From Tubiluchus corallicola (lineage: Eukaryota; Priapulida; Priapulimorpha; Priapulimorphida; Tubiluchidae), in assembly GCA_030141605.1 (NCBI GenBank), contig JAQGDQ010002376.1:290422-354421 (forward strand): a stretch of 64,000 bases of DNA, given 5' to 3'. Within the stretch, counting starts at the first letter, position 1, and the number at the start of each line of letters is the position of its first letter. Positions 1-13,724 of the stretch are shown here, piece after piece. Below the pieces are notes generated by a model, which made no database searches, was not told where the DNA came from, and saw nothing but the letters and a program-made list of their open reading frames with translations. The translations under genes and the position numbers were made by a program.

Positions 1-1150
1 ACAATTCTTACTGACCTAATGGCCAATAAGACTTGTCTGAAAAACATAATAAAATTCCTAACAACATTTTTCTAACACATGGGTTTCTGCTGAAGCACTC
101 GTGTGAACGATGGCACAAAATCTTTATCACAAGAGTGCAAACCACGTCCTCAAAGAAATGATAAAAAAATTGGACAATCATGGCATGCTAACAATTTTAG
201 CTGAATGCCCACAACAAAAGTTGATAAGCAGGATACATTACAATTTTTTGCTGGGCAGCAAAAACTAACCAGCAGCACCGTCAGACGGCTGTGGTACTGG
301 ACTGATAGTATTAAAAGCATCGGATTAGATCTCCAGAAGACTATTGTAGATGTTACTATTTTAAAAGATTGTTTAACTAAAGTTTGAAATTAGCTCCCAC
401 AAACTAATACTTAAAAATTCAAGGAACCCAATTATGGCATGTGCCTATGTGTGCACGAATAGGCATGAAATGCAAATCTTGGAACACTGAGCTATTACAT
501 ACAGGATCAGTATTAAGTTCATTAAACCAAGAACATCTTTAAAAGTGAACTGATTAACAAATTAATAAATCAATGCAGCATTAATTATATCATAAGCAAA
601 CCGGAGCATTCTCTTGGCATATTCTGCATGGCTATTCTAAAGCAATGACTGATTGAGAGTGCTTCAAATGAAGTATAACTTGACATAACTGCTTCATGTT
701 TGTGACAGCACTCATAATGAAAGATGGAGAAGCTTTCGGTGGTTAGTAATAATAACCATGGTGGATAATACTTTTTCTTCACATCACATGCAACTGCTAA
801 ATCTCAGTAAGTGCGTAAAGTTATGATCACGATAAATATCTTGTAAGCCGTTCAAGCAACAATATGGTAACGAAAAGATAAATAAGGTTCTAAGCCTAAT
901 GTGTGCCTATAAAACCAATTCTGCATTAAGGCAAGTAGAAATCAGCATTTAGCATGCTTTACGAGTTTTGCGGTTTAACTTCAGTCTCCATGGTGCTCCA
1001 TCAGTGAAGATGTTAGCTAGCTGTTAGCTGCCCGAGTGACGCTTCACTCCTTCATTTCTTTAATAAGAAAATGATTTTAAAACTAAATAAATTTTGTCAC
1101 CATCTCATTATATTATCATCACTATCATCATCGTTATCATCAGCTAATCC
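1..1150. other. 3' flank of the minus-strand HhH gene
   Basis: I see no coding exon here. The stretch lies downstream of the stop codon of the minus-strand HhH gene. It holds a possible polyadenylation signal for that gene: an ATTAAA on the minus strand at 1059-1064, about 90 bases after the stop. The short open frames at 205-387 and 585-782 have no recognisable protein content and no splice context. Confidence 0.5.
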
Positions 1151-4100
1151 TTAACAGTCACCATTGATGATGATCATTTTACTCACACATGCAGATGGTG
1201 ACGGTGTGTCAGTGCATTCAGGCGGAACATCATCTTCTTCGTCAGCCACCTCTTTTAAGTGTTGATTTGGATGACTAGTAGACGGTTTCTCTTTTCCAGG
1301 ACTACCATGGTCCATCTCTTTACCTGTGCGTTCTAGGGCCAACCACTGTTTAGTTCTAGCAGAACTACGAGTCTCACTGGAAAGATGAAAGCTTAGCTAC
1401 TAGACATTCTACATCAAATCATTATCACCAAACAAACCAATTTTATAACAGTAACAAACCAACCTTAGAAAGTTTTTTAGAATGTTGCCAATTAAACCGC
1501 TGACAAAAAATCTGTTTGTTTCACAAAGCACATGCACGCACACACGCACGCATGCATACACACACACACACACACACACATGCTCATACATGCATGCGCA
1601 CACACATGATAAAACAATTGTCCGCACTTCAAAAAACATAAAAAGGGCCAGAAACTGACAGGACCAGGAAAAAGTGAGAAGAAATTTTCGAGATAATACC
1701 TAGCTCAGTTTTTGATCAGTTTGTCAGTCACAGTTATTAACCTTTTGTAGCACAATGGTTGAGACAGCGAGTGTCCAACATGCTCTTGAGAGCACCAACA
1801 TAGCATTATATGATGCCATTTTAGCCAATTTCAAGGGTACTCTCAATGAAACACTTAAGAAGTGTAGGCTATCTGAGATCTCCTCTTAGTTAGTAGATTC
1901 CTCAAAAAGCTCTCTCAACCTGCAGTCGAGCTGAGACAGATTCTATCCCATTAAACAGAAAAGGCTTTTTCTTAAGAATGGTTGGGTTAAGAACTACTCA
2001 CCGCCGGCATGCCTTTGCCCGGCGTGCTGCTGCAATCTGTGCAAGCTTTGAGCAGATGAGACGGTGCCGGTTGAGATTGACAATGTTCTCTCCGATGCCT
2101 GGAATATCTGAAAGATCCTTCACGCTGACGAAACCACCTCGTATCTATACAAAATAATGCAATTATTAAACATTAGTTGAAAGCCATGAAAACTGGCCAC
2201 TCTGTAACACATATTACATAATTATACATGTAGTTTGTATCGCACTGTTGTTGTGTGTGTACCTAGAAGCCACCATCCAGCGCTCAATGCAGGGGCCAGT
2301 TTTTATGTTAATAACTGTGGTGGGAGGAGAACCTTTATATATATATATATATAGGCAAGCAACAATGAAATAAATAATCAGAAGCAGTATGGCACATGAA
2401 AATTCCCAGAATTTATTTTCTTGACAGTTACCCATTCATTTGCTAACCAAACCTAGCACTGTTCAACTTTGGTTACTAACCACATACCATGACCACTCAA
2501 CTATTCAGTTCACTTTTTAACAGAACTAAGCAAAGCGAGATATACTGCAGTGAAATGTATCTCACAGCATAAATTATTTAAAAATAATAGATTGTAATCC
2601 GTTTCAAATCTCCTTTCCCACAAGGAAGAAGGAACTATATGACCTCTTCAGTGCTGAGTAATGACAGCATGTGAACTTACAAAAGAGGAAGTTACTTAGA
2701 ACAGTTTCCTTACAAAATTAACCGTAACAGCACATAATAAATAAACAACTAAATGAACACGAAGGAATGATTAGATGAGTAAGGAAATCAATAAAAACGA
2801 ATGAATCAGTGAATAAATGCCTGTATGAAGAATGTATACAGGAAGAACACACAAATGAATGAAATAATGATCAAAAGTAGATTAATAAGTTAAATAAAAA
2901 GTAAATGGCAAAAGGGAAAAGTAAAAGAAGAAATCTGCAAAGAATAAGTAAAATGTATTCAACAAACAATTTGCCATTTCAAGAATAAAGGTACGTTCAC
3001 ACAAATAAATGATCTCAAAAGAGACATTAAACTAATCTATTCTATGTTACGCAGCTTATGTACTGAACAACTGTAACAGCTTATGCACTGAATCAAGTTC
3101 TTTAGACTAAACCATGTATTAAATCTCCTGGCTTTATCTCCTCTGCCATAATAAATGGTCACTGCCGAACGAATGGACAGGTGTTCCCTTAATCAAAAAA
3201 TACACTAAAATGAGCATTTAATCACTCCAGTACGAACCTGCAGCATGACTAGCGTCACACATTTCTGCCTCTAGAAATCAAAAACTCCAAATAATCACAG
3301 CCATTTTGATGAGTGAGTATCACATTTCAGGGAATCTAACATATGTATATTTATAAGAAATCTAGCTTTGCGCAACACTAGAGCTAACACCATAGACATT
3401 GTTACTGTACTTTCAGGGCTGGATTTTAAACAGTTTTCTTATAGGTCAGAGCTACTAGGGATAAAAATGAACTAATAGAAAGTACTCAGGGTACACTAGG
3501 CAACAACAAACTTATAAAAAACTAATAAAACTTCAGAATATCAAGCACAGTACAGCCACACATCATAGAAAGTACTATAAGAATGTCTTCTGATAGTAAT
3601 ACTAGGTGTTCTGTGGTGCGTAACTGGTAGCACCCCGTACCTGGGGTTGTAGTGCAAGGCAGTGAAGGCACACAACGTTTCCCGGACACACACCAGCACA
3701 CAAGACAGTCAGATGTGGGTCAATAGTGGTAGCACGAACGGGTGTGATCACACAAAGCGGCTCGTCAATAACAAAGTGTCAATAGAATTAAAGCACACCA
3801 TCAACCGTGAACTGTATCATTAATTAATCATGAACTCCGTTTTTATTTTCCTAGGTATATAAGCAATTTCACTTGCAAGTCAGATTTATGATGTCATGTA
3901 AGCAAATATGTCTGATTAAAATCTAATAAATTTCCTGTATTTTTGCGACAACATACCGTTCATTAGATGACCATCATTTGAAGCTTCATTCATATTTGTG
4001 TAAAAAGTGCCACTTTACAAATCAAATGTGGAATTTTAAAAATATAGTGGAGTTCACGCTGAGGGTTTTCACGTACATGCTTCACGTGAATGGCTCTTGA

Positions 4101-7100
4101 TTGCCTGGGTTCAATACTCACCCTGAGCTATTTTTATTTAAATTGATTCTGGCTGTTTAACTCTACTAATTTAGCCATTTATCTTATATCAGATATCCCT
4201 AATAAAGAGCCCGTGTACATTCATGCCACAAACATTGCAATGAAGAGGCCTTGCCAATCAATGCTTGATATCAACTCGCAGTGTGCCAAAGCTATTAATA
4301 TACATAAAATGACGAAATCATAGTTGGGAGGTACTGGATATGCAAATGCAGATGTACATATTATATAATGATGTTAATTTTATAAATTTTGATGCCTATG
4401 CAACTACAATTAATTTAATTGAAAAGGTTGACTATTGAGTTCACTTAGGAATTACGTTTTGTAATTTATTAAGATTTCGCCATAGCAAAATCTTACTGTT
4501 TTTCATTGAGTGCAAATTTGATATTATTTATTCTCCGCCATTTTAACGCTTAATAACTCGTAAGCCTTGCAAGCTAGGGTCGCCAAACACGCAGAGTTGG
4601 TAGCCCTGGGCAGGGGACGTACAAATGTATAGCAATCGCTGACCAGTGGTCAAGGGGGGAAGGACAGTGGCCGTTGGTCGGTTTTTCCTTTATGATTCAA
4701 CTCCTCCTACGACTTTCGTCATTTTCCAAATTTTTTTCACAAGTATTTGGGTACTGTGGGGCAGGTGTGCACCTGGGGTTTTAAAAAGCCGACAAGCTTT
4801 AAACGCCCGAGTGAGGGGCCAAAATGCAAAATTTGGGGACCGCCTAATTTGTGACCTTTTACACGCTGAGTGCTAGGGACATAAAACTCACAGGGTGCTA
4901 GGGACTCTCTGGCCAAAGTTATATATGTATACACGTGACTCAAGTTGCCGAGTCAAAGGTCATGGAGCAGTCGGGTCTTCATTTATTTTTCTTTAAGATC
5001 CATCTGCTCCCACAGTTTGTGGGCTAGGGCGACAATATTTGGTGGTTAGGTGGGGCCAAGTTGTTGGATATGGCAAAATATGGGTGATTTGGAGGGGGAC
5101 AATTTTCCGCTAGGAGGCAAAAACCAAAAAATGGGGGTCGGGAACTGACGTGCACTGAGTGTTGAGCAAAGGTACCTTGTAGCATATGAAATGAAAGGTC
5201 TCAATGAGGCAGATCGAATGGCATATGTTGCAACGAGAATAGCTAATCCGCGACCCCGCTAGGGGGCAAAAACGGAAAAATTGGGGTCGGGAACAGAAAT
5301 GCATTGAGTGTTTACGAATAGTACCATGTAGCATATCAAGGTCTTGATGAGGCGAATTGAATGGTATAGGTTACAATGTGAGTCCACATAAAACAACTGA
5401 AGCTACTGAACTGATACAGCAGACGGTTTTGCTTTATACACGCCATTTGACGGTTGTAGTACACTTAACCTTTGACCTACAGCAACTGTTCGTGCACACA
5501 TCGAAACTGTAAAAATGCTTACTGGCACCATTCAGCTTTTATCTGCACCAAAGTTTTTAAAATAACTGCAAAATCATACAACTGTAGCTGATAGGTATAT
5601 TAGAAGTCACTGGTCCATTACACTTCGTTCAAAGGGCGTGTAAAAAAGGCAAAAGCAACCATTTTCTATAGATTATTTAACACTGTTTCGTCATTTAATA
5701 AATAGCTACAAGGATACGATGTAAACTGTTAATAAGTTGCTAAAAAGCCACATGTTAAATTTGTCTCCTCTTGTGAGCCAAAGCTTATATGTCATTATAT
5801 GTTCAGTATCAATTGCAGAGTAATAAGATCATATTTACAAATGATTAGAGCAGTTAGCCAATGCAAAGACATCATTTACAGATAATATAAAAATAAGGTG
5901 AGCAGAATACAAAAGAAGGCTGCAAATTAGAAATTATACCCATTATATCAGAAAAAACAACTTTTTCTCACAGTATTAGAAATCTGTAACCATGTGCGAA
6001 AGCAAGACCACTAAGGCTCCTGGTTTCATACGTTCACTGGCCTCATAAAAATTCTGGAAAATTTGGTTTTCTTAGCACTGACACCAAACACATGATAAAC
6101 AAACAAAATTTAAGAACCATGACTAATATCTCAGGTTAATATCTCAGTAGCAATATGAGGTCAAAAATGCTAAAAAATACCAATGTTAAATTACTATAAA
6201 AATGCCTAATTAATGAGTGGTTATTTGGCATGAATGAACAGTTAGTACCGCTGCACACCCTCTTCACCAATGTATCTGCCTGGGAAAGTTTTCTGCTGTA
6301 TGAATGAAAACACTGATTTTGAGCGGAATAACAAACTATTTAAAATATACGTTTAAAATTAAAAATCAATCGATTTTAGAACAGCTGTTGTGCAAGACAA
6401 ATAATTTTGAAACACACACTCAAATTTTAAAATATGTAAAACATGCACATGTACAAAATATAAGAAAACATTGTAGATGTCCCATGATGTCTAAATCATA
6501 AATAAATAAGTGCAGACTATCCCTCAAGTTCAGCAGACAATGAACATTATCACACAGATCAGCCTTATGCATTAATTATGTGAGCTACAGGACATCTCGA
6601 GGGGCAGCATTTGGAGCACTTCATTTCAGGAAATTTTTGGCCCTGTCATGAAGTCTTCAAACATCTTGAAGCAAAAAACTGAACAAGCCAAACGCATATG
6701 ACATCGAACCTTAGACATTAGAAACCTACTAGCTGTACCTAACCCATAAAAATCAAACTATGGGATACTTATGATGAAATCAATTAGGAATAGACACTGT
6801 TATAAAAATATTTAGCAAAGCTTAGATATATGAAGGGACTATGTTTGGATCAAGCCAAAGTTCAAAGACATGTATTTATAAGTAAGACAACATGAATTGA
6901 ACAACCATCTTGCTGCAACATCACTAAATTTTAAATACTAATGCAGATAGATAAATCACATTCATTGTTATGTTTAAGTACCACCATCATAAAAACCATC
7001 CATAAATTAGATTAGATTAGATTTACTGACTAAAAATTACAAAAATAAAAGATAAAAACTTAACAAAGAGTAAATTAGTCAAACAAGAACAACACTCAAA

Positions 7101-8524
7101 TTGACCGTGTAACAATTAAAATAACTTGAAATGATCAGGCACAAAATTAATGACTAGCTCAGTGTCCTGGCGAGTGAAAATACTAACTTCCTAGTTCCTC
7201 ACTAAAAACAGTCTTGTTTCTAACGTTTCATACATATCATACTATATTTACATTAGTAAATATAAATAAAAATGAAAATGAAGGAATTAGTAAATAATAA
7301 TAATCTGATATAAAAAAATATACTTATGATTTAGGTCAAATTAAAACATTCCTTAATCAAAATAAAAAAATTGTACAATAAATGTTATTAAGCATTATAA
7401 AAATCAAATGCAGACTTCATTTTCATTGCGTTTACAAAATTAGCAAAAGCGTGATGAAACAGTTTTTGATGTTTGTCAAGGAGCTCAAACCTTACTTGAT
7501 ATCGTATATACAATAGTTTTTAATGTATCAGCCAAATGGTGTACGAGTTTTAAATATGAATGTAACTTAATGGTAATTTAATCTTTTTTCTATTCAGCTA
7601 CAAAAAAAAGTGCAAGAATACACGAATAGTTCCAGAACTTCTGGGTATTAATTTTGTCGAAACGTAGACAGTTATAGTTGCAGTAGACAAATCTTAGGTA
7701 GGCCACACAAAAGTTTATTCCTGTCTTAGCTTTATGAGGTCAAAAGACATCAGTAGGAGACTTAAAAATATTCTTAAGCTTTGTGAATATTTAAAGCTGG
7801 ATCATGAAACATTTAAAATCCGTTGAAATCAAAGTTTGTTTATTTCCCACCAGTTAGAAGTAAAGTTTTAAATTATTTTCAATGCACATTATTTCACACT
7901 TTGTTTTTTAGTTTTTTGTTTCACATTACTAAATTATCGTATAGTCTGTTTTTTGTAAGCATGAACGTATATTGATAATTATGGAATAAGCGGCAACACT
8001 ACTCGGTCATTAATACACTAATTTGACAGAAAATACGGTATTTTTAGCCTCCAATATGATAATAAGCATCATACAAAACAGCAACGTTGACCAGAGTTTG
8101 TCGTCGAAAACATGGCTGCGTACACTCCGAAAGAGTGATGTCTTAATAATCATTGCATTTTGTTTTAAATTAAAAAATACGCTTTTATATGACTACATCC
8201 GGTAAGTATATGAATGTACAAAATTTTTGTAATAAAATTCTGGTCAGGTGTGCAATAAACAAAATATTACCTGGGCGATTAGATAGAAAAAGATGTATTT
8301 TTGTTGTCAGTCTTAGATCCTTTTAGTTGCTTTTCATTTGTTTCTGAAGAGAAATAGAAGTGTAAGTATTTAAATAACAGTCATCTACTACTAATTACCT
8401 TTCTAGATTTGATTATTTGCTTTGCCTTTCTGGGTCCGACCCCAGTCAGACTTTGTAACTGTGTAAGATCAGCTGTATTTATATCAAGTTTCCACTTCCT
8501 GTTTCCACGTCTTCCTCTTTCCAT
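1151..8524 (-). CDS. Small helix-hairpin-helix (ComEA-like HhH) protein, 3 coding exons, 164 aa
   Basis: Coding exons on the minus strand are 8524-8399, 2144-2002 and 1376-1151, with GT-AG introns and matching phases (126+143+226 = 495 nt). Exon 1 starts at an ATG; the same frame has a TGA just upstream, and a good acceptor (TTTTTGCAG, exon from 8544) implies an upstream noncoding exon. Residues 13-64 hold two HhH hairpins: KLDINTADL with LTGVGPRKA (about 26-34), then GGFVSVKDL with IPGIGENIV (about 56-64). This is the layout of the ComEA-type HhH pair, which in known families binds the DNA backbone without base specificity. The region after it is basic (AAARRAKACRR), and the C-terminus is acidic and low in complexity (EVADEEDDV). 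Nuclear DNA or RNA binding is inferred. KIF22 and EEPD1 also carry HhH pairs, but no motor or nuclease domain is present. I do not recognise the orthologue. Confidence 0.72.
1536..1600. repeat. CA/TG-rich microsatellite
   Basis: An imperfect CA-dinucleotide tract (with CG, TG and ATG interruptions) in the second intron of the HhH gene. It produces a Cys/Val-rich minus-strand open frame at 1409-1639 that is not a gene. Confidence 0.85.
2145..8398 (-). other. First intron of the HhH gene (6.3 kb), mostly AT-rich
   Basis: The intron is bounded by a GT donor at the 8398 side and an AG acceptor at 2145-2146 on the minus strand. It contains a short TA microsatellite (about 2336-2352), a GC-richer block at about 4550-5110 that looks like a decayed mobile element, and a tandem duplication described separately. 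No coding exon of any other gene was found in it. Confidence 0.6.
5108..5390. repeat. Two diverged tandem copies of a ~150-bp unit
   Basis: Copy 1 begins CGCTAGGAGGCAAAAACC at about 5108. Copy 2 begins CGCTAGGGGGCAAAAACG at about 5259. Both continue with a GGGGTCGGGAAC motif, then a GTGCACTGAGTGTT or ATGCATTGAGTGTT block, then TAGCATATSAA, then a GATGAGGC or AATGAGGC block. The surrounding sequence from about 4550 is richer in G than its neighbours, so the pair may belong to one older mobile element. Confidence 0.7.
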
Positions 8525-8544
8525 ATCAAGCAGCCATCGTCAAC

Positions 8545-11500
8545 CTGCAAAAACGCAACACAATAAATTTCATAACAAATACAACTTGGTAAATGCCACT
8601 GTTATCAAAACAATGATGTAATCTGTTGCCATTCAGTAGAGCGCCACAATGCACTGCCAGAGAAGCTAAACTGAATAACCTGAATAAGAATAGTAAGAGC
8701 TTAAACCTAATATTCCTAATAGCGAAGTCATAATCTATCGGTTTTGCTGCAATCTAACCGAAAACAATCAATCAACCTTCTCTTACCCTTTATGGTCCAC
8801 CTGAGCTAAGTCAAATGGACGATACAAGTGGTTTTGGTCACCTGGTCAACCAAATGGTCGGCCTTAAAGGGTACTAGGACCACTTTATAAAATGAGGTTT
8901 AAATTAACGTTCTTAAAGTGAAAGTGTTCAGAGTGTAAGGTACATTTTCATTAAAATTTATAGCTTCATTATGTTGTAAGTGCTCAGCTATCCCAACTTC
9001 CAAATTTCTTACCGTAAAACAGAGTGCATTTTGCCGCCTTAACTTTGGACTGCGCGCCACCGATTGTGAAAGCGGCATAGAATGTGGATTCGATTTACAA
9101 AGATTATGGCAGTTATGAACAAGCGAAAATTTTATCTTTATACCTGCACTGTACATGTTCTACGGCAAGTGTTAAAATGTCGTGAGCAATAGATATGGCA
9201 CTAGAGTTTTGACACCATCATACCTCAATAACAATGTTTGGTAGTATGTGCTACTCATGCAATTGAACATTTATTCTAAGAAACAAAACATCTATTGAGT
9301 AGAATGAAATCTAATTTTTGCACAATTTAAACTTATTCGTTTGAACAAACAAAGTAGGCAACTGTAATAAATTTCCAAAGGTATCATGGTGCATAGCATA
9401 TAATAGCTATTCGAATCTGTTTTTAACTGCTGTAAAAGGCCACACCTCACAATTACGATTTGAGGCCGAAAATCAACCCAGTAAATCACAGTACCTTTTG
9501 ATACGAACAGAACAATCTGGCAAAGTGGCCATTAGTGACCACATACTATTGCTGAAGGGTATATACTGGTTAAAGACATCAATCAATTTCAGACCTATTA
9601 TTGCTTGCAATTAGGGTAAGGTTGGACAACATAAGCACCAATTAGTCGCAATTTTGTATAGCAAAAAACTTCCAAACTGGTATAAAAGTGATGTAATAAT
9701 AATAATTATTGCAATAATAATAATAATAACATTGGACCAGAAACTGAATGTAGCACTTTGTACATCTTGAACCACATGACATGCATTCCAGGGATCTCCA
9801 GGATCATGACATACAGACAAAATGGGATCGTAGTGAGATAGAAAACGGGAACGCACATTAGAAAAAAATGTGAGTGTTTTCCCAAGTGTCTAAAAATATA
9901 AGAAGCATTGTCTGAAAAGCATTTCTTCTGCTAGGTTTAGTATTAAATCAGGCATCTAAAAACTGTAGAACACAAAACCCACTGAGGAACTTACAGTACT
10001 TGCAAACTGTATAGGACTGACAGTAGTCAGTGATGTATTTGAATCTCTGTATATTGGACATCTCATTATTTATTAAGCAGGAACACCTATTATAGTATGT
10101 TTGTAAATACAACAGCCGCCGTTTATTTTGCAACGCGTTTGCTAAGCTCACTACGGATATTTAATGTCAGTGACATCATCAGGCCAGATGACAATTAAGA
10201 TGGCGAAAATCAGGCTGCATAGTCGAAGAACTTAACTGTTCTTCTTGTTAAAACAACAGATAAGTGAATTTAAATTATGCAATATGAATTAATTTAAACC
10301 TGACATTACAAATTGACATGAACTTGTCTTCAAATGATATGTTTAGTTACATTAATAATAATTGGCAACAACCAAACAAGAAACAAAATACTGAAGGCTC
10401 CTTTTCCTGTCATCCATCAAAAATACGTTGCCGTGACATGGTACAACAGTATTGCCATTTTTGGCTGTCGTCCAGTTTTAGTTAAACCGTGCTCCACCAA
10501 TCATAAATTAATATTGTTGTGGTACCCATTAAACGTGATTTTCAATATTTTATTAAATACAAGGCCAAGCAATGTCTCCAGCATGACAACAAAAACCAAT
10601 TTTATTGGAGTGGAAGCCCGAATAACTGAAATTAAAAGAGAAAAAATTTCTATTAAAAAACTCTTTTAAAAAGCATCATTTTTCTATTTTAAGAAGAAAT
10701 TTTCCTTTAGATTGTTCTTTGAGCGACGTTTTTTTAGAAAATCGGTGCAGACTTAGGAAGGTACCAAATGGGATTTGTTACCTACGTAGGGTTCTTGTAC
10801 GAGGCGGCTGGTGCATTTACTGCAGGTGGATCTTCTTTCAAGTTCTTTGTAATAGTCAACATATAAGATATGTGCAAGTTTCCAAGACTTTTTTATTACA
10901 CATAACACAACATATAACAAAATCGCTGTTACAGTATAAACTAATGTAAATGTTCAAAGTAAATTACATTAATACAATAATAAATCAATAAAAGGATTCA
11001 ATAATACAATAATAGGAGATTCAAGCCAGGTTTCACAGGAATCTTGAAAGATGGAACAGAGATAAACGTATCGTGGATCAAGTATTTCATAGGGTATTAT
11101 GGTTACAGGATAGTGAAAAAAGAAGAAAAATTAGGACACAAGGAAAGGAGAAAATATGACTGGCAACAACATAATTATGTTAAATTCCAGCAATATGTAT
11201 TATCTTTATTTGCATTTTGTCACATATATGCAGTCACAAACTAAAACAAATAATTAATTAATCAGCAATATTGTAATAAATAAACTGCAACAAAAATAAT
11301 ATAGTTAAAACACTAACTACACTACAAATTATAGTATGGGGGGAAAATGCTGGACCATTTAAAAGTTTATTTGTATTTGTCTACGATCTTCTTCTTTAAT
11401 TCTTTCTTAGATTTTGCTAGAGTAGATTGATGCATGACCTATCATATCAAAAGTGTGCGCGTGATATGACCATATCAGTAAAACCATACGAGTAAAATTT

Positions 11501-12556
11501 TCCGAGTTTCGCATAAATTTAGATAAATTTTTCTTTCAAATGCTTGTTATACACTTCTTGATAAGGGAAATGATGATTGTATTCACTGACAAAGAGGAGA
11601 ATCAACAAAATTCTAAATGGTTTGGAGACTGAATCAGTAAATTTTATGTTAGGTCTCATTCTGAAAAAAAGATGTTAGTACTGGTAGTGATTAATTCTTA
11701 TAATAATAAATCACTTTAATTGAAATTCAATCGACTAGTTTAAGTAAGTTGTTTCAATAATTATAACTGATCGTACTTGAATTATGTAACTTAGATCCTG
11801 ATTCTCTGTATTCTCACAAAAGTCATTTCGAGAATCGCTTAGATACTGGCAAAATATAACGAAATTCTGGCCCTGGAAAACCATGCGAATTTCCTTTGCG
11901 GGACACCGTGCGGAAAATCACTCTACGTATAAACGTTAAATAAACTTAAAAATTAGTTAAATAAGGCCAGTATAGTAGTATAAAACTTAATAGACAACAG
12001 ACGAGAAAAAAGCTGGAGTGTTTTCTATGCGGTTTTAAGCTCTATCGCATAAATTGCTTAGCACTAATAATAAAACACTGCAGTTTGTCAATCACACTCA
12101 TTCGCATTTTTTAAAGTTAATTGGAGTTTCAGAAACGAAAATATTTATCAAAAATATAAAAGTGACAAACGTCAACAACACATTCCAACCTTTCAAATTT
12201 GTGACAGCCAACATATCGTTACCTTGTCTCGTTTTCAAACACGACAGAATTTCCTAAGAGTATTTTTTTTAAACTGAAAAACGTCATTGCAATTTTTCTA
12301 ATAATTATTCTTCTATTTAAGGCTTTTCTTAGCATTTGCAATAGGAACAAAATTGCTACACAACACAAACGCATTCAAGATAGCTTTTTTTCATATTCGC
12401 TCTGCGCACTCACATTTGCGCACGTAAGTCGACCAGGCCAATAATATTTAGAGATATTGTTGAGAAAATATCGCAAGTGTTTCAGTGGAAATATAAAGTT
12501 TATTATTTGCGATTAACGGTTTACGGCAGTTCGAGTAGGACGGCAATGTGGAAATC
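8545..12556. other. Intergenic region between the HhH gene and the microprotein candidate
   Basis: No supportable exon was found. The longest open frame (10334-10669, plus, 111 codons) has no recognisable domain, and the complementary strand reads as broken protein-like sequence, so it may be transposon debris. The 5' end of the HhH transcript and the promoter of the 12557 ORF must lie here, but no core promoter motif can be named with confidence. Confidence 0.4.
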
Positions 12557-12700
12557 ATGCCATTAAATAAGCCACTGCTTAGTGGACTTCAACAAATTCC
12601 AGCATATGCAAGTGAGGAGAGAATCAGATCCCTGTTTGCAAGGGAGATGCATTTGAGAGTCCGAGCCGCTAAGATGAGAGATATGCGGGCTAAGCGTTGA
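12557..12700 (+). CDS. Candidate 47-residue microprotein
   Basis: An ATG at 12557 opens a 47-codon frame ending in TGA at 12698-12700. The protein starts MPLNKPLLSGLQQIPAYA and continues with an amphipathic, Arg/Lys-rich second half (EERIRSLFARE, then RVRAAKMRDMRAKR). Its composition and frequent GAG, CGA and AGA codons look coding against the AT-rich surroundings. The frame has a TAG seven codons upstream, so the ATG is the first usable start unless a splice acceptor lies between. An AATAAA follows at 13031, which fits a short single-exon transcript. There is no hydrophobic segment or signal peptide. I do not recognise the family. It could also be the last exon of a longer gene or an upstream ORF. 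Confidence 0.42.
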   Translation: MPLNKPLLSGLQQIPAYASEERIRSLFAREMHLRVRAAKMRDMRAKR

Positions 12701-13030
12701 ACTGTGCAGACAGAGAGAGTTGAGCTGTTTTTAGCACAGTTTTGGTTAAGAACACTTTGCAGTTTGTGCTACATACATGCATAGATTTCAGCTAAGTGAC
12801 GTGCGCTGTAAATAGAGTGTCTATGCAACTTAAACACTAAATATTCAACATTTCAAGATGGTAATAAACAACTCAAGTTAGTTTATAGCTCGTATGCTGT
12901 TCTTGTATGCACTACTCTAAGGTTAGATCATGAGGTTAGAACACTGAGAAGCTATACGTATTGACTAGGTGTAGTCAATCTATTTTTAACATGTATGTCT
13001 CCCTGTGATAGCATATTTGCATTCTTCTTC

Positions 13031-13036
13031 AATAAA
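13031..13036 (+). terminator. Possible polyadenylation signal AATAAA
   Basis: An AATAAA hexamer 330 bases after the stop of the 47-codon ORF, followed by a T- and TG-containing stretch. AATAAA is frequent by chance in AT-rich DNA, so the link to the ORF is only suggestive. Confidence 0.35.
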
Positions 13037-13724
13037 GTTTCTCCCTGTATTTAAGCCAGCTGTTTGGTGGCACACAGTGAGATTGTCTACCCTATACATC
13101 CAATATCACCAGCTGTAAACAATTGCAATCAGCAATGAGAAATAAAGGTCATTTCATCTTTTAACAGGAATTTCTCCTTAAAAATAGAGCAGAGTTGAGG
13201 CCAACGTGCGTTAGAATACTGTGTCTGGATAGTTGAAATTTTTTGCATTAACGGATTTTGCACAAGTGATAGTGCTACAGTGCAAACTATGCATTTACTG
13301 AAAGCTTTTTACAGTGTTTTCATCAAAAATGGATTTTAAATTTGTCTAAGGTAAGCAAACACATTTCATATAATTTTGCAAGAAAATCTATTGTGTGCAG
13401 AATAGAAGCCAACAAACATGATCAAATATAACATAATCGCTGCTTGGTGAGAGCATTTTTTTCATGAAGCATGCAAAATGCAACACCCACTTATGGTCCT
13501 GAAGAAGCTAAAGTAGAGAATTTACGACAAAAATATTTCACAATAATTATTAAGATATGCACAAATGAAGCACAAGCAGCAAAGGTTAAACGAAGAATTG
13601 AATATTACAATATTTTTATGGAAAATCTGAATTGCAAAACAGTTACAATAGTTTAAAAGAAAGTTGTAGAGAATCCAAAACACAAGGATTTAAGTCCCAA
13701 ACAAATGCCTCTGCCCAGATTAGG

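Noticed and set aside
1409-1639. Cys/Val-rich 76-codon frame
   Set aside because: It is a translation of the CA microsatellite.
8899-9156. Minus-strand frame with GIAEHLQHNEAINF, considered as a Penelope-type GIY-YIG tail
   Set aside because: Only one short piece resembles the family, and neither a GIY-YIG motif nor an adjoining RT was found.
10334-10669. 111-codon plus-strand ORF
   Set aside because: No recognisable domain, no splice or polyadenylation context, and Ile/Asn/Lys-rich composition expected from AT-rich DNA. Possibly transposon debris.
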